Source: Porphyridium purpureum
Lineage: Eukaryota > Rhodophyta > Bangiophyceae > Porphyridiales > Porphyridiaceae
Assembly: GCA_008690995.1 (NCBI GenBank)
Contig: VRMN01000007.1
Coordinates: 186,001 to 250,000, forward strand
Reading direction: 5' to 3'
DNA: 64,000 nt
Shown: positions 9,152 to 18,068 of the stretch, piece by piece
How positions within the stretch are numbered: position 1 is the stretch's first letter
Layout of the letters: the number at the start of each line of letters is the position of its first letter
Notes under the pieces: generated by a model
The model's input: only the letters and a program-made list of their open reading frames with translations
Database searches by the model: none
What the model was told of the DNA's origin: nothing
Translations under genes and position numbers: made by a program

Positions 9152-10207
9152 CTATTCCTGGGCAGCGCTGCTGCTGTCATCCTTTGCTGAGCTACCGCCA
9201 TTTGAAACCTTTTTCATGGCGCCCCTCATATAGAGTGCCGGGTTATTGTTGGAGAAGCCTGACCCGACCCGAGGGGTATCGATAGAGATCTCTCCGATAC
9301 CGCCGTCCGGCGTGTTGATTTTGGCCGCCACACGGTACTTTTGAAGCGCGTCGTTAAGCTCCTGGTAACTTGCATTTGCCTTGGCGGCGTCCTTCTTCTT
9401 GATTGCGGTCTTGAGCTTCTTCAGATTGGCCTCGTACACGTCGGCAGAGGCAGCCATGTCCTTGGCAAACGACACCGACAAAGACAGGCCCTGCCCGGAT
9501 AGGGACGACGTGTACAACCTGAGCGGCAGCAGTGCATCATCGATTGAGCCATTTACCAGGCGGCTAGCCTCCGCCCAATCCTGGTTGGCCAGTGCTCGCT
9601 CCAGCGCCGGCATCTCGTCATTCGCCAACTTGATGCGGGGCAGATAGCGCAGCTTGTTTGTGTTGAAATAGTAGTTTCCTCGCAAGTTGCTGCCGATCTG
9701 AGACTCCCTACTCTTTTCCTTTTGCTCCGCCTCAAACTCCTTGATGCGTTCCAGCCGCCGCTTGCGCTCCTCGGCCAGTGCTGCGCGCTTTTCCTCGATT
9801 TCCTCGGGGCTCAACTTCTTCTTTGACTGCTGAAGTTCCTGCATCAACTCCTCTTTTGACTTGGGTAACGCGAGCTCGGCGCGTGCCTGGAATAAGCTGC
9901 CGTCGATCATGACCGCACCCACCGCGCCAGCGAGGGACAGCAGAGCGCGCCGTCTACTCAAGATACTGAGCTCATCGATATTCGCATCCCGGGACACAGG
10001 ATCGGCGCCCTCTTCTCTTTCGGACGCTGCACAGCAACGTGGCGCGACGCGCCGCAGAGACACCGCTGTCTTTGCCCCGCCGTACGTAGACTCTCCACAT
10101 CTCCCTGCTTTTGCCGGTGCCGCCGGGCACACATTCCACCCGCCCCGCTGCACGCTCTGCCCCGTCAGAGGCGCCGACCCTGCCGTAACCCAAGCCACGC
10201 GATCCAT
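9152..10207 (-). CDS. Thylakoid-lumen helical-bundle protein, PsbQ/Psb31-like
   Basis: Predicted 351-residue nucleus-encoded plastid protein with a bipartite targeting signal. A transit peptide of about 75 residues is followed by a twin-arginine signal (SRRRALLSLAGAVGAVMIDG, ending in FQARA), pointing to Tat-dependent import into the thylakoid lumen. A K/E-rich coiled-coil segment (SKEELMQELQQSKKKLSPEE and onward) comes next, then a C-terminal part of amphipathic helices that resembles the four-helix bundles of PsbQ, PsbQ' and Psb31, the extrinsic subunits of the photosystem II oxygen-evolving complex. It is about twice the usual mature PsbQ' length because of the coiled-coil insert, so it may be a distinct lumen protein. 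The first well-placed ATG (10207) was chosen; the frame remains open upstream. A copia element sits about 460 bp upstream and could affect expression. Confidence 0.8.
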   Translation of the reverse strand: MDRVAWVTAGSAPLTGQSVQRGGWNVCPAAPAKAGRCGESTYGGAKTAVSLRRVAPRCCAASEREEGADPVSRDANIDELSILSRRRALLSLAGAVGAVMIDGSLFQARAELALPKSKEELMQELQQSKKKLSPEEIEEKRAALAEERKRRLERIKEFEAEQKEKSRESQIGSNLRGNYYFNTNKLRYLPRIKLANDEMPALERALANQDWAEASRLVNGSIDDALLPLRLYTSSLSGQGLSLSVSFAKDMAASADVYEANLKKLKTAIKKKDAAKANASYQELNDALQKYRVAAKINTPDGGIGEISIDTPRVGSGFSNNNPALYMRGAMKKVSNGGSSAKDDSSSAAQE

Positions 10208-10663
10208 GACCACCACAGCTTCCCAAAAACCTCGTGCTTCTCTTCCTCTCTCACCCAACTCCACACACCTTTCTCTTCTAGATCCTTCCACCAGGTTCGT
10301 TTTTCTCAGCACAGAGCGCTCCACCCAGACAACCAATCGCGCAGACCTCTGGCCGCCGTGTCTCGGCGAGTCTTGTTCTTCTTGTCGGCGGCTCCAAACC
10401 TCGTGTGCCCTTCCGCATCCACACACAAACACGCGCGAACACTCCTTCCCTCTCTCTCTCTCCCTCCGTCTCTCCTCCAAACACGCACGCCCGCGCGCCA
10501 ATGCCAATGAGATTTCGATTTTTAACTCTTTTATTAACGATTTTGAGCTCGCGCGTCGCGGCGGACCAAAGGCGACGCATGGTACAGACGTCGGAAAGAC
10601 ATTGGTACAAGGCTCTGTGATGGCCAGACCACCGAGCTGTGGTGCTCCTGAGAAGTATGAAAC
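10208..10663. other. Promoter interval of the lumen-protein gene
   Basis: 456 bp separate the lumen-protein start from the copia insertion. The stretch contains CT-rich and CA-rich low-complexity tracts (about 10445-10490). No gene is recognised. Confidence 0.5.
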
Positions 10664-10972
10664 TGTCGCAATACTCGGGATTGCGTCCCGGAAGATATCT
10701 TCAAGAGCGTGGGAGTGAAACTACGGGGCCGAGGACCGTCTGGTCATGGGCCCCGTGGTGTTCCTGCGCGTTCCGGGTAGTCCCCTCTTTCGCACTTTGA
10801 ACTCTACCGTAAGATTTCTCTCGCACACTTTACTAAATTCTTATCTTCCTTTTTTTCCCTGCGCGTGACCGCCAAGATAATGGCCGCGCTATTTATATTG
10901 TTCAGGAACTTGAACCAACCGACAGTTGTGAGACGCCTCTGAAAATACATGAGTACAGTGATCACGACGACA
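10664..10972 (-). repeat. 3' LTR of copia copy 1
   Basis: 309-bp long terminal repeat. On the plus strand it runs from TGTCGCAATA to CGACGACA. It is the downstream LTR for this minus-strand element and matches 15628-15936 base for base as far as I could compare. Confidence 0.95.
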
Positions 10973-10989
10973 CTGGAGCCTTTTTGTTT

Positions 10990-11014
10990 TTGCACCTTGT
11001 GCACCAAGGTGCAA
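10990..11014. repeat. Hairpin next to the polypurine tract, copia copy 1
   Basis: A 9-bp perfect inverted repeat (TTGCACCTT with AAGGTGCAA) surrounds a 7-base loop. It lies between the end of the polyprotein and the purine-rich tract beside the LTR. The same structure is present in copy 2 at 61846-61870. Confidence 0.7.
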
Positions 11015-11053
11015 CCTCTTCCGGAAATTTGGAGGTGTGATCATGTGCGTTCT

Positions 11054-14000
11054 TCAGAGGGTTCCATGGGATGCAGAGTGGATATGATGGTGTGGGATTT
11101 CTTGATCGTTGCAGAAATAAACTCGTGACGTTTCGTACCTGGGCAAGATTCCGTCGGTCATAATTGCTGTCCAGATGTCGCTCCGCATGATTTTGGTTAA
11201 AGGATCAGCAACATTGAGACGCCCAGGAACCAATGCTAGCTCGTCGATGTGTCGTTGGTCAAAGCCCTCGCGGAGCACGAGCAAACGAATCATTAGCCTC
11301 TTTTCGTCCAACGTGGTCTTGCTCGCGATGCAACTGAACAGGCTTTGTGAGTCTGTTGCCAAGCTAATTGGGATGTCAGCTCCCAGTAAATGTTGAAGCT
11401 CCACTTGTAGTGACTCCGCCCAGTCAAACGCTACACACAGGGCTAACAATTCGGCACCCAGGACGCTGTACGTGACGCGGTTGGTTTTGTTGCTATTCAT
11501 GACCAGCGGATGGACCCGGTCACCACTTCGCGTTCCCAAAAATACGGCGACGCCCATTTGCGATGACTTGTCGGCATTTGTAGCATAACTAGCATCTCCA
11601 AAAGCGCGAATACAAAAGTCTGTCCCTTGCAGCGGAACGAATACCAGCCCTCTATCTGGAGACTCCAGAAGTTCGCGGACTTTCCTATTCAGAGGAGTCA
11701 TGTGGCAAGGGTGGAATTGTTCCTCCGTAACTTGAGACGAGATGGCTGCAGTTGCAAGGCAATCAGGGCGGACAGCATGCGCGACGTAAGATAGTTGGCC
11801 GCGGAGGCTTCGGAAGTCTCGAAAGCTGGCTCCTTTCCGACGAGCGGACATGCCAGTTATGTAGTTGGCTTGAGAAAGCAGGATACATTCTCCGCGCCGG
11901 GAGTATTCGATGCCTGAGAAAGTAAACGGCGGTCCAGTTCGCCCCTTGTTGTCGAAGTTTTTGGCACACTGAGCTTCTGCCTCCATGACCAACGGCGATC
12001 CGCAGACGATCACGTCGTCGACGACCGTACCTGCGGCTCCTTCATTGGTTTCATGTCGAAGAAATGCACTGTCGAGCGCGGTCGGGCGGAATCCATTGTT
12101 CTGTAGCTGGGCCTTGAGCGACGAATACCAGTAAGTCCCGCTCTCTTGCAGACCGTATAATGGGTAGACCAATCGGCACGGATTTGGCATCGGACCGAGA
12201 ATGTCCTCCAGATCGCGTTGGTCTTGCGGACGGAACCGCACGAAGACGTCGCGGGATAACTTGTACGTGGATTGTACGTATGCCTGTGAGTAGTCTCGGT
12301 AGGCGATTGGTACCTTGAACGTCACGGCCAAGCTTGCCAGGACACGCTGACTCACGCGTGAAACGGTAGGAGATTCAAGAGAGATCTCGCCGCGCTGACG
12401 ATCGCGTTGGTCGCCTTGTACAACCAGTCTGGATTTCATTGTTCCGTCTGCTTTTCGGGTTCGTATCATTCTGGTTGAGAGAACGTTTGCACCATTTGAC
12501 GCGAGTGTCTTTGTGTCGAAAAGACCTCGCCTTGCTAATCCTTGCAGTTCTTTCAGGTCTGCCTCGCGAAAGTCGTCTGAAGGGTCCAAATAGTAAAGAG
12601 TGGGTTCGAGCCCATATACCGTGCCTGCATGCGGATCCCCCGTGTCATTTTCGGGTTGGAAAATTTTAACATTGCATTCATGATAGGTCGCACGCCGACC
12701 ACGCGGAGGGAGTAGCACTGAGACCTGAGGAGGATTGACTCCGGCGCAGTGATAAGGTCCGCTCCATTCATGCCCGCTTGTGCGCCTAACTAGTACGGCC
12801 TTTCCGGGGAGAGGCCCGTCTTTTTGCCTCGGAAACTCCGGGGTCTGAGCCCTGCGCGCCTCTCGAACTCGACGAACGGCTACATGTCGCTCGTATTCGT
12901 CGCGAGCAGCGAAGGCAACCGCGAGGCGCTCTGCCTGAGTGGGTGGAACTGTCCCTGGATGTAAAGGGACTCGTGGGATTGTTCCGAACGCCAACAGATA
13001 TGGCACGAGCCCATCAATTCCTTGAATGGAATTGACGGCAAACACGGACAGTGAGAGAGCCTCTGCTCGAGATGCAGCGTCTCGTTCCAAGTTGGGAGCA
13101 TCTCGCAGCACTCGAGAAAATACTTTCCTTAAGGGGCCATGCTGTCGCTCGATCAGTCCGACGGACCAATGCGCTTCTATAGCGACGGGCTCAACTTGAG
13201 TCCCTAAATTTGTGCAGGCTCGTATGAATTCTTGACTGCTCATCAGATTGTCTTGATCGCAGTGTAGCTTGCGCGGGAGACCGAATGGAACAAACCAACA
13301 GGACAAGATGCGGCGAAACGTGTCTAGTGCTGTATCAGTGGTGGGAACAAAGAAAGCAACTTGCAGACGCGTACCGGCGCAGATGATGTGCAAAACCTTT
13401 TCCTTGCGGACTGGCTCTCCATGCTCAAGCCAGAAGAAGTCGGCGACGATGTGATCATTAAACTCGACCGAAATGTCTGCGCTTGCACGATATCGAGAAC
13501 GGCGGCCTGCGTACCATTGACAAACTGGGCATTCTGCACACAATCGCTTCAATTCCTTGGCTTCCTCATTTGTCAGTGGCTCGCCCGCTCTGGACAATAC
13601 TGCGCGCAACTGTTCATGGTGCGCGTGGCCAAATCGCCGGTGCAACGTAGATAATTCTGGGGTTGTGTAACAAATTACGTCGCAGTCGCTTGCGCGTATC
13701 CAGAGCTTTCCTTGTGCGTGAAAAAGATGAACTGGGTCGTGGCCAGGAATTTCTAGTTTGGCAGATGCAGTGTCCACCTTGATGTTATGTGCTTGCATAA
13801 GGTCCAGCCCGACAAGCATTGGTAAATCATGTTGCACAATAGGGACATTCCAAGACAGGAATTTGGCGTTGGTGACTGGTATGCGCACGCTGCCACAGCC
13901 GATTGCTTTCTGCGCAACACCCCAAACGAGCGTGCGGTCGCAAGGAAGCAGGGTATTGGGCTGGCCTGTTGCGTCGCAATATGCTTTCCATTGTTCGAGT

Positions 14001-15559
14001 CCGCAACACGATGGCGCGCCTGTGTCGATACAAAATCCACGAAATGCACCAACGGAGAAAACGGATCCCGTACACTGATACACATCCCGGCTGCTATAGA
14101 TTGCGTCTGATACAAGAAATGCTCCGTCGTTGTCTAGTACGTCGGTCTCCTCTGTGCGCTCACTGCTGGCTTGTTCATGTTCGTCTTGGCCGTCAACTCC
14201 ATCGACCAAGGCCACTTTGGCGAGGGGGCGTCCATATTTCTTCCAGCACCGCGGCTCCTCGTGGCCGCGAAGGCCACAGAACGAGCATGTTTGTACGGTC
14301 TTGTGTTTGTTGTCGTCCCTTTTGCGTGGACCGCTAGGGCCATTGTATTTCTCATGCCCTAAATAGACCCCTGATGTTTCGTTGCCCGGCAGTAATCGGC
14401 CTTTACGGGCGTCCAATTGACTCAGGAAAACGCGAAGTTCAGCGAGCGTGTCCACACTATCACGTGTTTTGACGAGTGAAAGCGCTGGTGCGTAATCGGA
14501 CGCATACATCGCTTGAATCACATAGTCTGCAACTTGGTCTGGGCTATCATATGGTTGCCCAAGAAATGAACAGATGTTCTCTACGTGTTTGACCAAGACG
14601 TCGAAGGCACGCTCACGTGTCGTTTCCTCCCGCTCGAAAGTGGCAAAATTTGCACTTTTAAGCATTTGTTTGTAAGCGCTTCTCGCACTCTCGGACGAAA
14701 AGGTCTTTTCCAGCAAGGATAGTTTTTGTCCAAGTCTGCGGCATTGATCAGCCCGAGAATGAAGCAGTGACTCGGCTTGTCCAGCGGTAATAAGCGGTAA
14801 TGCGTTGGAAACTTGCGCGTCAGTCACGCCAAAGATCTCGCGTGCAGATTTCAGACGATTAACCCACTTACTGAAAGGAACAGAACCAGGCTCTCCTGTG
14901 AATCGCGATTCTGCCATGAATCTTATGAAGTTGTACGAAGCACCAGGAGGTGCTGATCCAGACGATTCGGTCATGGTGCCAAGCTCGTTCGAGCCTGTGG
15001 TTCCAATGGGCTGCTGTAACTCGGGCCTCGTCGCAGGTTGTTGCGACGCTGCTCTAGCACCAGGAGTGCTCGATGCATTTGCTCCGGGAAGTTCATTCAG
15101 ACCATTGGCCATTGCCACGTGGGGTCCCGTATGGTGCAGCTCATCTTGAATGGAAAATATAGAAAATCGTTGGAACGACGTGCGAACGCTCGTGCCTGGT
15201 TCAAAATTCGGAATCCCTCTCTCCCGGCAGAATTCGATCCACGCCTGAACAGACACAGGGCCGCCACGCGCCATGAGCCAGTCGATCGTGACGACCTGCT
15301 CAACCATGAGCATTTCAATGAAGTCGTTGGGAGCGGCTACGGCCATTTGGAGGAGGTCGCCCACTTCGTCATTAATGCGTAGTGAACTCGGCCACCATGC
15401 AGGCGCCACTACGCCCGTGTCCAAAAGGCTACGCGAATCGCCACTGTTGCTCGACTCGCGTACCGGCGGTCGGGATTCTCCGCTGGCGCGCGCGACTTCC
15501 GCAGCCCGTGTCGGGGTCGCCCGTCCACTCGAGCTGCGTGGTGTGTGTTGATCACTCAT
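11054..15559 (-). CDS. Copia gag-pol polyprotein, copy 1
   Basis: One 1501-codon frame encodes all parts. They are a gag-like N-terminal region with a CCHC zinc knuckle (CSFCGLRGHEEPRCW, near residue 425), an aspartic protease (CIDTGAPS, near 510), a GAG-pre-integrase HRRFGHAHH block (near 640) followed by the integrase core, a copia-type reverse transcriptase (about 1015-1230), and RNase H ending near the ADPLTK motif (about 1300-1460). No separate gag stop or frameshift site is seen, as in many single-frame copia elements. It differs from copy 2 at only a handful of residues. Confidence 0.95.
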   Translation of the reverse strand: MSDQHTPRSSSGRATPTRAAEVARASGESRPPVRESSNSGDSRSLLDTGVVAPAWWPSSLRINDEVGDLLQMAVAAPNDFIEMLMVEQVVTIDWLMARGGPVSVQAWIEFCRERGIPNFEPGTSVRTSFQRFSIFSIQDELHHTGPHVAMANGLNELPGANASSTPGARAASQQPATRPELQQPIGTTGSNELGTMTESSGSAPPGASYNFIRFMAESRFTGEPGSVPFSKWVNRLKSAREIFGVTDAQVSNALPLITAGQAESLLHSRADQCRRLGQKLSLLEKTFSSESARSAYKQMLKSANFATFEREETTRERAFDVLVKHVENICSFLGQPYDSPDQVADYVIQAMYASDYAPALSLVKTRDSVDTLAELRVFLSQLDARKGRLLPGNETSGVYLGHEKYNGPSGPRKRDDNKHKTVQTCSFCGLRGHEEPRCWKKYGRPLAKVALVDGVDGQDEHEQASSERTEETDVLDNDGAFLVSDAIYSSRDVYQCTGSVFSVGAFRGFCIDTGAPSCCGLEQWKAYCDATGQPNTLLPCDRTLVWGVAQKAIGCGSVRIPVTNAKFLSWNVPIVQHDLPMLVGLDLMQAHNIKVDTASAKLEIPGHDPVHLFHAQGKLWIRASDCDVICYTTPELSTLHRRFGHAHHEQLRAVLSRAGEPLTNEEAKELKRLCAECPVCQWYAGRRSRYRASADISVEFNDHIVADFFWLEHGEPVRKEKVLHIICAGTRLQVAFFVPTTDTALDTFRRILSCWFVPFGLPRKLHCDQDNLMSSQEFIRACTNLGTQVEPVAIEAHWSVGLIERQHGPLRKVFSRVLRDAPNLERDAASRAEALSLSVFAVNSIQGIDGLVPYLLAFGTIPRVPLHPGTVPPTQAERLAVAFAARDEYERHVAVRRVREARRAQTPEFPRQKDGPLPGKAVLVRRTSGHEWSGPYHCAGVNPPQVSVLLPPRGRRATYHECNVKIFQPENDTGDPHAGTVYGLEPTLYYLDPSDDFREADLKELQGLARRGLFDTKTLASNGANVLSTRMIRTRKADGTMKSRLVVQGDQRDRQRGEISLESPTVSRVSQRVLASLAVTFKVPIAYRDYSQAYVQSTYKLSRDVFVRFRPQDQRDLEDILGPMPNPCRLVYPLYGLQESGTYWYSSLKAQLQNNGFRPTALDSAFLRHETNEGAAGTVVDDVIVCGSPLVMEAEAQCAKNFDNKGRTGPPFTFSGIEYSRRGECILLSQANYITGMSARRKGASFRDFRSLRGQLSYVAHAVRPDCLATAAISSQVTEEQFHPCHMTPLNRKVRELLESPDRGLVFVPLQGTDFCIRAFGDASYATNADKSSQMGVAVFLGTRSGDRVHPLVMNSNKTNRVTYSVLGAELLALCVAFDWAESLQVELQHLLGADIPISLATDSQSLFSCIASKTTLDEKRLMIRLLVLREGFDQRHIDELALVPGRLNVADPLTKIMRSDIWTAIMTDGILPRYETSRVYFCNDQEIPHHHIHSASHGTL

Positions 15560-15627
15560 TTTCGCTTGACCCCGAACCTTTTCTTACGCGAAATTGTTCA
15601 GCCACACTTCTTCAGCGAATTTGCAAA

Positions 15628-15936
15628 TGTCGCAATACTCGGGATTGCGTCCCGGAAGATATCTTCAAGAGCGTGGGAGTGAAACTACGGGGCCGAGGAC
15701 CGTCTGGTCATGGGCCCCGTGGTGTTCCTGCGCGTTCCGGGTAGTCCCCTCTTTCGCACTTTGAACTCTACCGTAAGATTTCTCTCGCACACTTTACTAA
15801 ATTCTTATCTTCCTTTTTTTCCCTGCGCGTGACCGCCAAGATAATGGCCGCGCTATTTATATTGTTCAGGAACTTGAACCAACCGACAGTTGTGAGACGC
15901 CTCTGAAAATACATGAGTACAGTGATCACGACGACA
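15628..15936 (-). repeat. 5' LTR of copia copy 1
   Basis: 309-bp LTR with TG/CA ends, upstream of the polyprotein start for this minus-strand element. The flanking duplication GAAAC follows at 15937-15941. About 70 bp of leader separate it from the polyprotein start. Confidence 0.95.
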
Positions 15937-15941
15937 GAAAC

Positions 15942-18068
15942 CGACCACAACCATGTACCCGTCTCATTATGAAAGATCTTGGCTTGAGTCCTAGCCTGGA
16001 ACAAACAGCGGTCAGCGGTCGGAATAACCAAAAAAAAAGGAAAAAAAGAACAACAACATTCCTTGCCTGGCAAGAAAGTGCGTCGCGTCCGACGCGAGCT
16101 TGTGAGTTTACCATTGTGTCACGTTGCGCGACTACACGCTTCGCTGTTCCTCCCTCGCTTTCATGACGCTCAAACGGAAAATTTCTAGCAGTGATGCAAA
16201 GGGACAAATCGAATGGTGACAAATTTTGTTTGACGGACAAATGAACCTGTGGTACAACGTGCAAGAAACGAACACAATCGGTCCAGTTATTCGTGGCGGA
16301 AGTGCATCGTGTGATCATAAGTCACTGCTAGTATTTCGGTTGTTTCTTGCGCTGAATTGATAGGTCTTCATCGTTCCATTAAACAGCCCCGTACTGGGAC
16401 CGAAAGACAAGCCCACAGGCGAAGGAAATGGGAGACGAGGACACAAGCAAGTAAATTATCGACTGGGTGAAAAAATCCCATATCGAGCGGGATTGCAGTT
16501 TGCTCTTCTCGTCGGCAGCCGCAGAGCCGGTTTTGCCAGAGGGAAGCCTGGCGTGCGAAGATCCACCCTTGATCAGCCGCATGGAGTTTTAATCGTTTTC
16601 TGGTCCTTTCTGTATTTGTCCAAAGCCTATTCCAGTGGACATCGTGATTTTGATACAGCGCACGGGCCCCCAAAATAACTGGGCGGTCCGGTCAGCCTCA
16701 GTGTTTCGTAGTAGAGCACTGAGGCTCCGGCGCTTGACTGCTGGGATGAGAGAAAAAAAGGGAAGGCAAAGGAAGTAGGTCAGTGAGTGGCAAGATTTGG
16801 GTTTGCATGCTTGAGGTCTGGGACATGGGCGGACGATTGGAGTTTCCCCCCCAAATCGTGAAACAAAATGCAGGAAAGAAATGCACAGTTTCCTTTTTGA
16901 CGTCAAGATTCAAATTCGCTCTGATCTTCAAGCCACTGCGCCTTTGGCTGACAAGCGGGGTTGGCAGAGTGAGATGGCAACGACGCATCTAATTGCACAA
17001 AGCATATCATTTCTTCGGTGGACACGCACACCTCCAAGTCGGCATGCTTGTACTGGAAAGTTTGGACATATGTCGTCTTTTTTCTGCTGTGCCGGCACGT
17101 TGATGTATCCTTAAGTTGATCCGTAAATTACTGCCATGTGTATGTGTCCAAACGCTTGGCAGTCGAAGGCACAGCCGGACAAGAGGTTGGCTTCTGCTAC
17201 TTCATTTGTCGAGTCCTTGGGAAGTCGTTTTCTGAGTTGTCGACCATTCAATCTGTCTGTCACAAGTGTGAAGATTCTTCTTGACCCCTTTTCTCTCGCG
17301 CTCCCTCTCTCAAACAAACGCAATCCGGCAAATCAAGGGCTAAACTTGATTTCTGTCGCCCGCGCAGCTATTCCTTCGTGACCTTCGATTATGTACGCGC
17401 ACACCGGTTATCAGACAGCAGTGGGCTTCGGCCAGTCCCAGCTCTGTGGCACCTTCATCTGCGTGCAGCTCTTTGCCCTCAGTCCTGGCATTCTTCCTGG
17501 GATACTGCTCCTCAAATTCCCGCTCATGGCGTTCTCTCACTCTGTCGTGAGGTGTTTGCACTAGGCTGCGGCAGGTGAGGAACACAATAATTCATAGGTG
17601 GTGGTCTTGCGCGGAGCCAGGTGACATTCTGAATTACCACGGGACCGGTTCGCCTCTAACTGTGGCTACTTGTGCTCGCAAAACACAATCAATGTCGCTC
17701 TAATGGCTGTATAGGCTCGTCTCGTCGTTCCTGCTTCACAATGACCCGCTCAGTCTGCCCTTCTGCCGCTCGCTTCTCCATGGCCAGACTCACGTGCTGC
17801 AACTTGTGAGTCATTAAACTTTCGACCGGCACCCACGAAACGAGCGCTACAGGTTGTAGAGCGCGTGTGAACATGTAGGTAGTTGAGACCAGGACGTGAA
17901 TTGAAAGCAGCGAGCCGATCCTCATGGCGGTGTTCAATGATGATGATCGTGGTAGTGATGGTGGTGATGGTGGTGATGGTGGTGATGGTGGTGATGGTGG
18001 TGATGGTGGTGATGGTGGTGATGGTGATGATGGTATTTACAGATGTGGAGACTGCACATTGCTCCACA
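15942..18068. other. Gene-poor interval right of copia copy 1
   Basis: About 2.1 kb with no convincing coding frame on either strand. It has short homopolymer runs (A-runs near 16030) and ends in the microsatellite at 17955-18035. Only short frames with no recognisable domain are present. Confidence 0.55.
17955..18035. repeat. GGTGATGGT 9-bp tandem repeat
   Basis: About eight to nine copies of the unit GGTGATGGT lie just beyond the stop codon of the WD40 gene, so probably in its 3' UTR. Frames across it give only Thr-Ile-Thr or Gly-Asp repeats and are not taken as genes. Confidence 0.9.

Larger units (their letters stand above)
10664..15936 (-). mobile_element. Ty1/copia LTR retrotransposon, copy 1, looks whole
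   Basis: A 5273-bp element bounded by two 309-bp direct LTRs that start with TG and end with CA. It is flanked by the 5-bp target duplication GAAAC (10659-10663 and 15937-15941). It carries one long gag-pol frame on the minus strand. The order protease, integrase, reverse transcriptase, RNase H places it in the copia superfamily. I saw no difference between its two LTRs, so insertion is very recent. It lies in the upstream region of the lumen-protein gene. A second copy of the same length lies at 56924-62196 in the opposite orientation. Confidence 0.97.

Noticed and set aside
17750-18067. Frame made of Thr-Ile repeats
   Set aside because: It is a translation of the 9-bp microsatellite.
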